Shown one piece after another: positions 9,012 to 18,040 of a DNA stretch of 64,000 nucleotides. The position numbers and the translations under genes were made by a program. The stretch comes from Halobacteriales archaeon QS_1_68_20 (GTDB taxonomy: Archaea > Halobacteriota > Halobacteria > Halobacteriales > PXRE01), in contig PXRE01000039.1 in the NCBI GenBank assembly GCA_003021085.1, positions 48,609 through 112,608 on the forward strand. The letters run 5' to 3'. The notes under the pieces are model-generated. The model searched no databases. It saw nothing but the letters and a program-made list of their open reading frames with translations, and had not been told where the DNA came from. Each line of letters opens with the position of its first letter. Positions within the stretch are counted from its first letter, which is position 1.

Positions 9012-9504
9012 ACCTCTGGGTCCCTCCTCGCGGCAGTTGAATATACTGATTCGCGCGTGCGCACGCGGGTACGGCCCATCTCTGACGTCCTCTGCTGTCG
9101 TGGTCGTCCCGACGGCCGATCAGTCGTTCACCGACCCGAATTCCCCTGTCGGTGTCCTTCGAATCCTCGATCCCGCGGTTTCTCCACTTTGTTGCTTCTA
9201 GAAGGACAGGTAGAGCCGAAATCGACCGCCGGTGCCTGAAGTCGGCCGTCACGCACGGCATCTATAAACTGGATACCGCGATATTAAATTCGGTCGGTCA
9301 CGGCCACCGGGTTCGTAATATCAATACTCCCGAAATCGAGGTAATCGAGGCCTCTGAGTGAATATTTCTGTCAGGAAATTATGGAACTATAATGGCTGAA
9401 AGTGGTGGTGGTGATATTTTCAGGGGGTGATTACATATTGTATCCTCGTCTTCGGCGGGGACAGCTCGTCTGGGCTCCGGGCGAGCGTACGAGTCCGTGC
9501 CCGT
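9012..9504. other. Intergenic region, AT-rich in its second half
   Basis: 493 bases without a convincing gene. From about 9260 to 9440 the sequence is AT-rich, with TATA-like CTATAAACTGG (9261-9271) and a 12-codon frame at 9392. Nothing recognisable follows either. It may hold an unannotated small RNA or the edge of deleted DNA. Confidence 0.4.
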
Positions 9505-10737
9505 TCAGAGCATCAGCGGGCCGATCAAGACGCCCATCAGGTGGACGCGCCGGGCACCGAACCGGGGTGGGACCAGCCCGACCAGCGAAGCGGCGACGAG
9601 CGCGAGGAGGCCGATACCGCCGGCGAACAGGACGGATAGTCCAGCGAGGAGAGCGAGCACGGCCATCGAGAGGCGGGTGGGGTCCAGGCGGCCGACGGTC
9701 CGCAGGTAGCGGTCCCCGATGGTCGGGACGGCGACGAACCCTGCCGCCGCGGCGAGGCAGACGCTCCCGAGCAACAGGGGCAAATTCAGCGGAACGGAGG
9801 CACGTTCCACGGCGACGAGCACGCCGGTCCGGGGGGTCCCGAGTGAGACGAGCGCGAACAGGGCGAAGACGGCGTTGGCCGTGTTGACGCCGCTGGTCGC
9901 CACGACGAATCCGCGAGCGCCAAGGTTCCCGGGGACGAGAAACAGCACGACGGCGGCGGCGATGGCGCTTGAGATTCCCGGCAAGTATCCCACCGCCGCG
10001 CCGGCGAGCATCCCGAGGCCCGCCACCGCCCCGACCGTCCGCCGGGAGTGAGCGACCGTCGCGTCCGCCTGCTGGGGGACGCCGTCGCCGCCGGCCGCGT
10101 CCAGTAGGACGGGGACACCGAACAGGCCGGCGAACAGGGGGGCCAGCACGTCGCCCGTCGGGAGCGGGCCGGCGGGAGAACTGTCGAGGATTGCGACGCC
10201 GAGTGCGGCGCTCCCGGCGAACGCGGCGAGACCGCCCAGTCGTGACCGCCAGGAGGGCTCCGTGAACACGAGGAAGGCGACGAGCGCACCGAGCACCAGC
10301 GTCAGGTGCCGCCGGAGGTGAGGGTAGATCTCCTGCATTCCGAGCGTGACGGGTATCGCGAGCGGGGCCGCGAACGCCACGGCCAGGCCGCTACCGAGCG
10401 CGGACAACCGCAAGGCCTCCCGGCCGCGCCCGCCGAGGACGAGGCGGTGGCCGGGCAGTGCGGTCGGCGCCATCGCGGGGTCGGGCACGCCGATGGCAAG
10501 CGTCGGGACGATCTCCAGGAAGGTGTGCATCACCCCCGCGGCGATCATCGCGGCCCCGACCATCACCGGCGGACCGGGGACGGCGGGTGCGGCCGCAGCG
10601 AGCAGCAATGCGAGGTTGTTGACGTGTAATCCGGGGGTGAGGCCGCTCAGCGTGCCGAGCATGATACCGCCGAGCACGAACGCGAGTGCCAGGGCGGTGG
10701 TCTCGGGGGAGACGACCAGTCGAACGCCGTCGAGCAT
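9505..10737 (-). CDS. TctA-like (DUF112) membrane protein
   Basis: 410-residue integral membrane protein of the TctA/DUF112 kind, built of two similar halves. The glycine-rich signature GTLSGLTPGLHVNNLALLLA sits after the first helix, and GYLPGISSAIAAAVVLFLVP begins the second half. About ten hydrophobic segments. Relatives in bacteria are the large subunit of tripartite tricarboxylate uptake systems; the archaeal members usually stand alone, as here (no TctB or TctC nearby), and their substrate is unknown. The ATG at 10737 is preferred to the GTG two codons earlier. Confidence 0.8.
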   Translation of the reverse strand: MLDGVRLVVSPETTALALAFVLGGIMLGTLSGLTPGLHVNNLALLLAAAAPAVPGPPVMVGAAMIAAGVMHTFLEIVPTLAIGVPDPAMAPTALPGHRLVLGGRGREALRLSALGSGLAVAFAAPLAIPVTLGMQEIYPHLRRHLTLVLGALVAFLVFTEPSWRSRLGGLAAFAGSAALGVAILDSSPAGPLPTGDVLAPLFAGLFGVPVLLDAAGGDGVPQQADATVAHSRRTVGAVAGLGMLAGAAVGYLPGISSAIAAAVVLFLVPGNLGARGFVVATSGVNTANAVFALFALVSLGTPRTGVLVAVERASVPLNLPLLLGSVCLAAAAGFVAVPTIGDRYLRTVGRLDPTRLSMAVLALLAGLSVLFAGGIGLLALVAASLVGLVPPRFGARRVHLMGVLIGPLML

Positions 10738-10810
10738 CGGCACCGAGTGGCCCCGTCATCCGGTTTGAACGTTTGGAGGGCGGAGGTCGAAGGCGTCGGT
10801 CTCGGGGGGA

Positions 10811-11712
10811 TCACTCGGGCCTGGGAGCGTCCCGGAGCGCGAGTTCGCCGTCCACGTCGAGGTCCGTGATGGTCCCGATCTCGACGCCGGCCGCCTGCAG
10901 GCGGTCCTTCGAGCGCCTGACGAACGTCGACCGGACCGCCTCCCGCCGTTCGCGGTTCTCTTTGGGGAGCCACCCCCGGCGCGCAAGACGACGTCGTCGC
11001 CCCGCAGTTCGACGACCCGGACCTGCGGGTCACGCTCGGCCGAGAGGTCGGCATGTTCGCGTGCGACCGTCCGGACGATTCGCATCGCCTGGCCGATGTC
11101 GTCGTCGGCGATGCCGAGTTCGACGGTGATGCCGACCGGATCGTTGATGGTCCGGTTCACGACCGGGTTGACGGTGAGTTCCGCGTTCGGGACGATGACG
11201 GTGTCGTTGTCCAGCGTCCGCACGCGGGTCGTCCGGAAGCCGATGGCCTGGACGACGCCCTCCCTGTCGCCGTACTCGACGACGTTGCCGACGTTCAACC
11301 GGGGGTTCTACACCAGGAAGATGCCGGCGACGAAGTTCGAGAGCACCTCCCTGGAGGCGTACCCGACCGACAGCGAGAACGCCGCGACGACCAGCGCCGA
11401 CCCCCCGAGGAAGGCGTGGAACCCGCCGGCCGCGGCGCCAACCGCGAGCGCGACGACGACCCCCATCCCGGTGAGTTTCTCGACGGCCTCCCCGAGCGTC
11501 TGGTTGACGCGTGACCTGGCCACGGCCCGGCGGACGGCCGGGACCACCAGGAACCGACCGACGGCGTACAGCACCGCGGACACGACGACGAACTCCTCTG
11601 CTGTAGCTACGACGAGCCGAGTTGCGACTGTTAGACGACCGGCGACTGCGCCTGCTCGGAGTACGCGGGCGGCTGTCCGACGTAACGGGCGACCGTCCGG
11701 TGTCCGTCCCAC
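10811..11712 (-). pseudogene. MscS-family mechanosensitive channel, disrupted twice
   Basis: Small-conductance channel of the inner membrane, which opens under osmotic stress. The N-terminal part has two hydrophobic helices and the pore-helix region LSVGYASREVLSNFVAGIFLV. A TAG stop follows where NPRLNVGNVVEYGDREG continues in frame. The beta domain (NDTVIVPNAELTVNPVVNRT) is intact. Near 10977 a GGGGG run carries a one-base shift, after which WLPKENRERREAVRSTF and the end ALRDAPRPE read in another frame. A nonsense change and an indel together make a real pseudogene likely; the indel alone could be a sequencing error. Confidence 0.75.
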
Positions 11713-11826
11713 CGACGGGACGGATTCCGACCGCCGTTCTACCGATTACCGGGTGCAGTGACTCGACCGACGATACCCGTCGCTGTTCGGCGCTGCGTCG
11801 AAAGAAGTGCGTGACGTGGGCCGCGT

Positions 11827-12162
11827 TCAGCCGAACAGTTCGCCGAGGCCCTCGCCGCTGGCCTCTTCGTCCTCGTCTTCCTCTTCGTCGGCTTCCGCTT
11901 CGGCCTCTTCCTCGGCGGCCTCTTCCTCGGCGGCTTCCTCGCCGCCGCCGGCCGCACCGCCCGAGGGCGCGCCCCCGGCGGGGACGGCCGCGGCTTCCTC
12001 GACGGCCTCGTCGATGTCGACGTCCTCGAGGGCGGCCACGAGCGCCTTGACGCGGGACTCCTCCACGTCGGCGCCGGCGCTCTCGAGCACGGCGGTCAGG
12101 TTGTCTTCGTTGATCTCTTCGCCCGTCTCGTTCAGGATGAGTGCTGCGTAGACGTATTCCAT
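11827..12162 (-). CDS. rpl12: Ribosomal protein L12 (P1-like stalk protein)
   Basis: 111 residues. Stalk protein of the large subunit that recruits translation GTPases. N-terminal dimerisation helices ([20 protein letters not shown]), an Ala/Gly hinge around residue 60, an extremely acidic stretch, and the conserved end GLGELFG. Last gene of the L1-L10-L12 operon, four bases after L10, whose C-terminal tail is similar. Confidence 0.97.
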   Translation of the reverse strand: MEYVYAALILNETGEEINEDNLTAVLESAGADVEESRVKALVAALEDVDIDEAVEEAAAVPAGGAPSGGAAGGGEEAAEEEAAEEEAEAEADEEEDEDEEASGEGLGELFG

Positions 12163-12166
12163 GGTT

Positions 12167-13201
12167 TTATCCGAACATCTCGCCGAGGCCTTCCGCTCCG
12201 TCGCCGCCGTCGTCGTCCTCGTCGTCCTCGTCGTCGGCTTCGGCCTCGGTCTCGGTGTCTCGTTGGTCGGTCGATTCTTCCTCGTCGGCGGCCGCCGGCT
12301 GGGCGGGCGCCTCCACGTCGCGGAGCTCCTCGGGCAGGGCCTCCTCGTCGTCGATGGCCGCGGCCAGGGACTTCAGCTGGGCGTCGGCCTTCGCCACGAG
12401 GTCCGGGATGACGTCCGGGTCCTCGATGGACGCGTGGACCGCCAGCGCCTTGACCTCGCCGCTGGCTTTCGCCAGCAGTGCGGGCACGGTGCTCGCGGTC
12501 GGGAACTCGCTGTTGATGGCGAGGTTCCGGGCCCGGGCTGCGGCGGCCTGGACGTCGCCGCGGTAGGCGTCGACGTCGATGGCCAGCTCCTCCGGCTCGA
12601 ACAGCACGCCGTGGGCGTAGACGGCCTGCAGGTCCAGCCCGACCTCCTTGGGCTCGATGCCCAGTTCGTTGAGGACGTTCTCGAGGTCCTGGGAGACCAC
12701 CCCGCCCTGTTCGAGCACGGTCGAGTCCTCCAGCACCTGGATGGAGGCGTCCTGGATGCGGGCGTTGGCACCCACGCCCTGCAGGTCACCGACGAACGGT
12801 CCGGGGTCGATGCCCGTGTCGCCCTCGGGGATGACGATGTCGTTGGGGGCCACCTCGCCCGCGTTGATCGGTGCGGGCGTCTTCGAGGCCTCCAGCTCCT
12901 TGTACAGTCCGAAGGGGTTGTCGTTCGTGCCGATGATGCCGACCTGCCCCTCGACGAAGTCGACGAGTTGCTCCAGGCCGTCGTCGACCTCCTCGAGCGC
13001 GCGGCGGACGAGCGTGTTGCGGCTCATCCGCAGTTCGGCGGTGCCGTGCAGGTCCGCCCGCATCTGCTGGAGCTGCCGGGACGGGATGCCCGCGACGTCG
13101 ACGATACCGACCGACTCGTAGCGCTCGACGACGTCGACCAGTTCGTCGACCTCCTCGCGCTTCCACTGCGGAATCGTCTCGGTCTTGTGTTCTGCGGACA
13201 T
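12167..13201 (-). CDS. rpl10: Ribosomal protein L10 (P0, stalk base)
   Basis: 344 residues. Anchors the L12 dimers to 23S rRNA. N-terminal RNA-binding domain ([40 protein letters not shown]), the inserted archaeal domain, L12-binding helices around residues 220-290, and an acidic tail ending GLGEMFG. Sits between L1 (one base away) and L12 in the conserved order. Confidence 0.97.
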   Translation of the reverse strand: MSAEHKTETIPQWKREEVDELVDVVERYESVGIVDVAGIPSRQLQQMRADLHGTAELRMSRNTLVRRALEEVDDGLEQLVDFVEGQVGIIGTNDNPFGLYKELEASKTPAPINAGEVAPNDIVIPEGDTGIDPGPFVGDLQGVGANARIQDASIQVLEDSTVLEQGGVVSQDLENVLNELGIEPKEVGLDLQAVYAHGVLFEPEELAIDVDAYRGDVQAAAARARNLAINSEFPTASTVPALLAKASGEVKALAVHASIEDPDVIPDLVAKADAQLKSLAAAIDDEEALPEELRDVEAPAQPAAADEEESTDQRDTETEAEADDEDDEDDDGGDGAEGLGEMFG

Positions 13202-13202
13202 C

Positions 13203-13841
13203 TCAGGCCACCTCCACGGCGGGGCCCATCGTGGTCTTGACGTAGACCGCGTCGACGTTCAGCGGCCCCTTCTCGAGGTCGGCGTGCAGCCGCCGGAGGA
13301 TGACGTCCACGTTGTCCGCGATGGCCTCCGGATCCATGTCCTCGGCCCCGACGCGGGTGTGGAACGTACGCCGGTCGCCCGAGCGGAGCTGCACCGTGTT
13401 CTTCATCCGTTCGACGGTCTCGACGACGTCGTCGTCCGGCTGGAGCGGTTCCGGCATCTTGCCGCGGGGCCCCAGCACGGTACCGAGTTCGCGGCCGATG
13501 TCCTGCATCATCGACGCCTCGGCGATGAAGAAGTCGGTGTCGTCGGCGAGGTCTTTGGCCTCGTCGTCGTCGTCACCGAGGTCTTCGAGGTCGTCGCCGT
13601 CCAGTACGTCGTCGGCCACGTCTTCGGCGCGCAGGGCGGTCTCGCCCTCCGCGAACACGACGATGCGGGTCTCCTGGCCCGTCCCCTTGGGCAGGACCAC
13701 GCTCTCGTCGACGCGATTCGACGGATCGTTGAGGTCAAGGTCGCGCAGGTTGATGGCGAGGTCCACCGTCTCGCGGAAGTTCCGCTCTGGAGCCTCGTCG
13801 AGTGCGCGAGAGACTGCTTGCTCTATGTCCTGATCTGCCAT
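13203..13841 (-). CDS. rpl1: Ribosomal protein L1
   Basis: 212 residues. Builds the mobile L1 stalk on 23S rRNA and, in archaea and bacteria, represses its own operon by binding the leader mRNA. Conserved block [17 protein letters not shown] near residue 125 and [13 protein letters not shown] after it. First gene of L1-L10-L12. The ATG at 13841 follows a GGAGGTGA Shine-Dalgarno, unlike many genes here, which fits a leadered message. Confidence 0.97.
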   Translation of the reverse strand: MADQDIEQAVSRALDEAPERNFRETVDLAINLRDLDLNDPSNRVDESVVLPKGTGQETRIVVFAEGETALRAEDVADDVLDGDDLEDLGDDDDEAKDLADDTDFFIAEASMMQDIGRELGTVLGPRGKMPEPLQPDDDVVETVERMKNTVQLRSGDRRTFHTRVGAEDMDPEAIADNVDVILRRLHADLEKGPLNVDAVYVKTTMGPAVEVA

Positions 13842-13950
13842 CGTTCACCTCCGTAGTCCACGACCCGTTAGGGCCGGATCTCCTACGGTCGGGTGAAACA
13901 GGCGAAGCCTGTCTCGCCCGGTAGAAGGGTCATCGTGGACTTAAACCCGT
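13842..13950 (-). promoter_or_regulatory. Promoter and leader of the L1-L10-L12 operon with stem-loop
   Basis: On the minus strand a TATA-like TTTAAG lies at about 13939-13946, which puts the transcription start near 13917 and gives a leader of about 75 bases. The leader begins with a 13-bp stem at 13891-13919 (GGGCGAGACAGGC, loop TTC, GCCTGTTTCACCC; one mismatch and one G-U). The Halobacterium operon is known to have a leader of similar length with an L1-binding structure, so L1 autoregulation is likely. The exact L1 contact bases were not identified. Confidence 0.6.
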
Positions 13951-13997
13951 CGAAGGGGCGGCGTGAGCGAAGTACACGGCGTAGGTACCCGGACCGA

Positions 13998-14315
13998 TCA
14001 CCGCCAGGGCGCGACCAGGTCCCGGAACGTCTCGCGGTCCGGGAGGCCCGTGATCCGTTCGACGGCCTCGCCGTCCTCGAAGACGATCATGGTCGGATCG
14101 GTCGTCACGTTGTGGGCGTCCGCGAGGTCGGCGTGGGCTTCGATATCGACCTTCAGGACCAGGGCGTCGAGGTCCTCGAGGACCTCGTCGACGAACTCGT
14201 CCAGCACCGCACACGGCGCACACCAGTCGGCGTGGAACTCGACGAACACCGTCTCCCGGGACTCGACGACCGGGGCAAGGTCCTCGTCGGGTCGCAGTTC
14301 GCGTCGCTCGCCCAT
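13998..14315 (-). CDS. Thioredoxin
   Basis: 105-residue thioredoxin fold protein with the active site HADWCAPCAVLDEF (CxxC near residues 37-40) and the cis-proline context VTTDPTMIVF. It reduces disulfides in the cytoplasm; no signal peptide. The start at 14315 (MGERRELRPDED) is chosen because the longer frame only adds low-quality upstream codons. It lies between L1 and L11, genes that are close neighbours in many archaea. Confidence 0.9.
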   Translation of the reverse strand: MGERRELRPDEDLAPVVESRETVFVEFHADWCAPCAVLDEFVDEVLEDLDALVLKVDIEAHADLADAHNVTTDPTMIVFEDGEAVERITGLPDRETFRDLVAPWR

Positions 14316-14389
14316 GGCGGACGCGTCATCGGCGCAGGATAAACGTCCGTCGGCCGACGGGCAGATCCCGGATGGGCGCTCCGGAGCGG

Positions 14390-14818
14390 TCAACGATCAC
14401 TGCCAGGCGTCGGTCGGGGCATCGCCTCGATCTCGCGGATGCTGGGCGTCCGCTCCATGCGCTCGTAGAGGTCCCGCCAGTGATCGATCTCCTCGTAGAG
14501 GCCGGCCTGCTGGAGCAGTCGTCGACCCTTCTCGGTCACTGCCCAGAACGTCGACGGCAGGTCGCGCTTGCGCTCGCCCTTCGGGAGCTTTAGTTTCTCG
14601 ACTCCGCCGACCTCCTCCAGTTTCCGGAGGTGGTACTGGACCGTGCTCGACTCCAGACTCGGGTTCCGGTAGTCGAGTTCGGCCGCACTGAGACATGCTT
14701 CCGGATGTGCGATGATCTGCTGAAGGAGTTTCGCCCGGGACTGCTGTAGCACTTGTCGGAGCGCCTCGAAGTCGGTTCTCTCTTCGCTCTTCGGGCAGTC
14801 GTTGGCGTTCTCGTCCAT
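14390..14818 (-). CDS. Winged-helix transcriptional regulator (ArsR-like)
   Basis: 142 residues. Winged helix at about residues 22-105: ALRQVLQQSRAKLLQQIIAH is the first helix, ESSTVQYHLRKLEEVGGVEK the recognition helix, and FWAVTEKGRRLLQQAG the wing and next helix. Four cytoplasm-type features and no metal-binding motif. A TATA-like ACTATA near 14849 on the minus strand suggests a leaderless message beginning at ATG 14818 (MDENANDCPK) rather than the GTG at 14839. Its target is unknown; thioredoxin is the nearest gene downstream. Confidence 0.8.
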   Translation of the reverse strand: MDENANDCPKSEERTDFEALRQVLQQSRAKLLQQIIAHPEACLSAAELDYRNPSLESSTVQYHLRKLEEVGGVEKLKLPKGERKRDLPSTFWAVTEKGRRLLQQAGLYEEIDHWRDLYERMERTPSIREIEAMPRPTPGSDR

Positions 14819-15018
14819 CTGCCCGAAGAAAGGAACCACGACAGTATAGTCATTTTTGCCACTGTGCGTTTGATGACGGAGAATCGCAACGACCTGCGGT
14901 AGCGGCCACCGACGCGATGATCGCCGGCCTGTTCGACGTTCTGGAAAACGAGGGGGCGGCTGATCCGGTGGGAGCGCCCCGCCGAACTTCCCGACCTCGT
15001 CGACGACACGTCCCCTGA

Positions 15019-15385
15019 CTACACCTCGAACGGTGAAACCGGGTCGAGGCCACGCTCGTCCAGTTGCTCCCGCAGGAGTGGTACCCGGTCCCGGAGCTGC
15101 TGGGGGTCGTGGGCGTCGGTGCCGACGGTCACGGCCACGTCGTACTCCGCGAGGACGTCGAGAAACGCTTCACGGGGGTGAAACCGGCCGTAGTCGGCGG
15201 TCACCCGGCCGGCGTTGACTCGGGGACGGTCCGGGAGTCCGCGAAGGCCGCGGCGACCTGCCGGTAGTGGTCCTCGGTGGCGAGGCCGATGCCCGACAGT
15301 CCGGCGTCGGCCGCCGCCCGACCATCCAGGGGCGGAAGTCGCCGTCGGAGTAGCTCGTGTGCGCGCGGTAGTCGGCCCTCGCGGA
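15019..15385 (-). pseudogene. PHP-domain phosphoesterase remnant
   Basis: Pieces of a haloarchaeal PHP protein (histidinol-phosphatase or polymerase-type phosphoesterase). DYRAHTSYSDGDFRPWMV carries the first metal motif. AAADAGLSGIGLATEDHYR follows one frameshift later, then the end GRFHPREAFLDVLAEYDVAV and GTDAHDP in another frame, closing at 15019. About 100 residues between the second and third pieces are gone. At least two frame changes plus a deletion, so it is dead. Confidence 0.65.
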
Positions 15386-15491
15386 CGCGGTTGGACGAGC
15401 GCCGGCAAAAGGACGGGCGCCCGCTACGCCTCGGCGAGCACACCGTCGGACTCGCGCTGCTCGTCCGACGAGCCCTGGCCTCGTCGTCTCG

Positions 15492-15971
15492 CTACGCCTC
15501 GGCCAGGACGTCGTCGTACTCGCCGGCGTCGACCTTCTCCTTGAACTCGCGGGGGTCTTCGCCCTCGATGGTGACGCCCAGCGAGGTGCATGTACCGACG
15601 ACCTCCTTGGCGGCGTTGCGCAGGTCGTACGACAGCAGGTCGGGGTGTTTCTGCTCGGCGATCTGCTTGATCTGGTCGACCGAGAGGTCCGCGACGAACT
15701 CCTCGTGGGGTTCGCCGCTTCCCGTCTCGAAGCCGGCCTCGTCCTTGACGAGTTCCGCCGTCGGCGGGACGCCGACCTCGATGTCGAACGAGCCGTCCTC
15801 CTCGTACTCGATGGTGACCGGCACTTCCGTCCCGTCGAACGCCTCGGTCTGGTCGTTGATCTCCTGGACGACCGCCTGTACGTCCACGGGCGTGGGCCCG
15901 AGTTCGGGTCCCAGCGGCGGGCCGGGGTCGGCCTGGCCACCCGGGACGAGGATCTCGATCGTTTCGGCCAT
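15492..15971 (-). CDS. rpl11: Ribosomal protein L11
   Basis: 159 residues. Binds the GTPase-associated centre of 23S rRNA. N-terminal proline-rich block GGQADPGPPLGPELGPTPVD and C-terminal RNA-binding domain with SYDLRNAAKEVVGTCTSLGV. A minus-strand TTAAACCC at 15994-16001 sits about 27 bases before the ATG, so the message is probably leaderless. Its separation from L1 by 1.6 kb is discussed under findings. Confidence 0.96.
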   Translation of the reverse strand: MAETIEILVPGGQADPGPPLGPELGPTPVDVQAVVQEINDQTEAFDGTEVPVTIEYEEDGSFDIEVGVPPTAELVKDEAGFETGSGEPHEEFVADLSVDQIKQIAEQKHPDLLSYDLRNAAKEVVGTCTSLGVTIEGEDPREFKEKVDAGEYDDVLAEA

Positions 15972-16010
15972 GTACGTAGGAACCGCCGTGGCGGGTTTAA
16001 GGGTTATCTT

Positions 16011-16226
16011 TTACGGGAGGTCGACGCCGTTGCGGGTCAAAAACTGCGCGACCTCCTGGATCACGACCGGACTGCCGATGATCCGGACGTACTCCTCCTC
16101 GCCGTCGTGCTCCAGCGGGAAGACCGTGACCGTGAACTCCGACTCGAGTTGCTCGCGGAGACCGTCCAGCTCCGACGCGGCGAGTACGATCTGGGTGCTG
16201 TCCCGGAGCGTGGACGGGTCGGGCAT
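16011..16226 (-). CDS. Conserved small protein upstream of L11, function unknown
   Basis: 71 residues, no cysteines, no signal peptide. It reads as alpha-beta with a repeated strand: TQIVLAASELDGLREQL, then EYVRIIGSPVVIQEVAQFLT, whose RIIGSPxxI resembles a KH-type GxxG turn. An RNA-binding role beside a ribosomal gene would be logical but is only inferred. It ends 40 bases before the L11 start on the same strand. Confidence 0.65.
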   Translation of the reverse strand: MPDPSTLRDSTQIVLAASELDGLREQLESEFTVTVFPLEHDGEEEYVRIIGSPVVIQEVAQFLTRNGVDLP

Positions 16227-16927
16227 CTAGTTCCGGAGAATCCCGGGGCTGGTATTAACGTGTCGAAACCCTCGCGTCGGCCGATTTCGTGTGGGTCGGT
16301 TCCACTACCCAGTGGCCGCTTCTCGCCAGGGTTCCCGGTCCCGTCGGCCTCCGGATCACTCCCCGTCTTCCCCGCGGACGGCGGCCCGGCCCCGGGCGAC
16401 GGTCGGCTGGGGAGGCTGGTGGTTGCGCCGAGCTGTCGGGCGGGACCGAAAGGGGCCGGGCGCTCGACGACGGCGGGCGACGTAAGGACCGTGCTCACAA
16501 ATCGAAGATTTTGGCATCTCGGAAATCGGAGATTTCCGACGAGTCCGCAGGAGCGTGGCTCTCGCGCGACAACGAAGTGAGGAGCGCAGCGAGCGCCCGG
16601 GTCGAGCCCGCGGGGGCTTTCTGGGTGTTGCTATCCGAAACACCGTCTGCGGAGAGCGCGCGCGGGCGTTCTACGTGTCCTCGACCCGACTACCATGACA
16701 GGGTCGGATGCGCCGACTCCACGGGGCGAATCCCCACGAGACCGACGTCGAGGACGACGATCCGGGAGCCAATTCGTGATCACGGGGTCGGTCCCAGCCT
16801 CGCCAGCACGTCGGCGCGGACTTCCTCATCGGTGGGCACGCGTCCGTCGACCGGTCAGTCCCGACACGAGCGTCGACCGTGACGGCGATGAAAGGGTTTT
16901 TCGGCGCTCGTGGCTGACCGTAGACCG
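16227..16927. other. 700-base intergenic region carrying a dispersed repeat
   Basis: No gene seen. It holds the repeat copy at 16402-16631, a perfect inverted repeat at 16519-16539, and the promoter region of the following GTPase gene (AT-rich AAAGGGTTTTT near 16891). The rest has no recognisable content. Confidence 0.5.
16402..16631. repeat. Dispersed repeat, long copy
   Basis: Begins GTCGGCTGGGGAGGCTGGTG and contains GAAAGGGGCCG and CGACGTAAGGACCG; ends near GGGGGCTTTCTGGGTGTTGC. The same blocks in the same order occur at 34026-34160. This copy is about 100 bases longer, the extra part (about 16492-16590) lying between CGACGTAAGGACCG and the closing block. I recall similar blocks recurring in haloarchaeal intergenic DNA; their nature is unknown. 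Confidence 0.55.
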
Positions 16928-18040
16928 ATGGGGCTCGAGGAGGAGATCGAAGAGCTCGAACGCGAGATCGCCGAGACGCCGTACAACAAGTCCACCGAGC
17001 AGCACATCGGGCGGTTGAAGGCGAAACTCGCGGAGAAGAAGGAGGAACTGGAGAAACGCCAGCAGGGCGGTGGCGGGGGCGGCGGCTACGCCGTCGAACA
17101 GCACGGCGACGCCACCGTCGCGCTGGTCGGCTTCCCCAGCGTCGGCAAGTCCACGCTCCTCAACGCCCTCACCAACGCCGACAGCGAGGTCGGCGCCTAC
17201 GAGTTCACCACCCTCGACGTCAACCCCGGGATGTTGCAGTACCGCGGCGCGAACATCCAGGTGCTGGACGTCCCCGGACTGATCGAGGGCGCCGCGGGCG
17301 GCCGAGGCGGCGGCCGGGAAGTGCTGTCGGTCGTCCGGACGGCGGACCTGGTCGTGTTCGTGCTCTCGCCGTTCGAACTCCAGCAGTACGACCGCCTCCA
17401 GCAGGAACTGTACGACAACAAGGTCCGACTCGACCAGGAACCCCCCAGCGTCACCGTCTCCGAGAAGGGCCGGGGCGGCATCCGGGTGACCGCCAGCGTC
17501 GACCTGGACCTCGACGAGGACACGGTCGGGGAGGTGCTTCGCCAGCACGGCGTCGTCAACGCGGACGTGACCATCCGCGAGAACCTCGACGTCGACCGAC
17601 TGGTCGACGCCGCCATGGACAACCGGGTCTACCTCCCGTCGATGGTGACGGTCAACAAGATGGACCTCGTCGACCGCGGCTACCTCGAAACCGTCGAGGC
17701 GGGCCTGCGCGAGCGGGACATCGATCCCGACGAGGCGGTCTACGTCAGCGCCGAGCAGGGGAAGGGCCTGGATGCGCTCAAGGAGCGGCTGTGGCACGAA
17801 CTGGGCCTGATCCGGGTCTACATGGACAAACCCGGCCGCGGCGTCGACTCCGACGAACCGCTGGTGCTTCCCGCCGAGTCGAGCGTCGGTGACGCCCTGG
17901 AGAAACTCGGCGGCGACTTCGAGGAGCGGTTCCGGTTCGCCCGGGTGTCCGGTCCGAGCGCGAAACACGACGACCAGCAGGTGGGCGAGGACCACGTCCT
18001 CGAAGACGAGGACGTGATGCGACTCGTCCTGCGGAAGTGA
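16928..18040 (+). CDS. DRG-family GTPase
   Basis: 370 residues. Developmentally-regulated GTP-binding protein, an Obg-like translation-associated GTPase conserved in archaea and eukaryotes. Helical N-terminus (1-50), G1 GFPSVGKST, G3 DVPGLIEGAAGGRGGGR, G4 NKMD, and a C-terminal TGS domain (about 290-368) ending in VLEDEDVMRLVLRK. The ATG at 16928 gives the typical MGLEEEIEELEREIAETPYN start. Its stop overlaps the next ATG by one base, so the two are co-transcribed. Confidence 0.95.
   Translation: MGLEEEIEELEREIAETPYNKSTEQHIGRLKAKLAEKKEELEKRQQGGGGGGGYAVEQHGDATVALVGFPSVGKSTLLNALTNADSEVGAYEFTTLDVNPGMLQYRGANIQVLDVPGLIEGAAGGRGGGREVLSVVRTADLVVFVLSPFELQQYDRLQQELYDNKVRLDQEPPSVTVSEKGRGGIRVTASVDLDLDEDTVGEVLRQHGVVNADVTIRENLDVDRLVDAAMDNRVYLPSMVTVNKMDLVDRGYLETVEAGLRERDIDPDEAVYVSAEQGKGLDALKERLWHELGLIRVYMDKPGRGVDSDEPLVLPAESSVGDALEKLGGDFEERFRFARVSGPSAKHDDQQVGEDHVLEDEDVMRLVLRK

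Noticed and set aside
9392..9430. 12-codon frame MAESGGGDIFRG
   Set aside because: Too short to judge and followed by nothing recognisable.
14921..15018. Possible fragment reading MIAGLFDVLENEG and then RWERPAELPDLVDD after a frame change
   Set aside because: Protein-like in places but too short to assign to a family; not listed as a gene.
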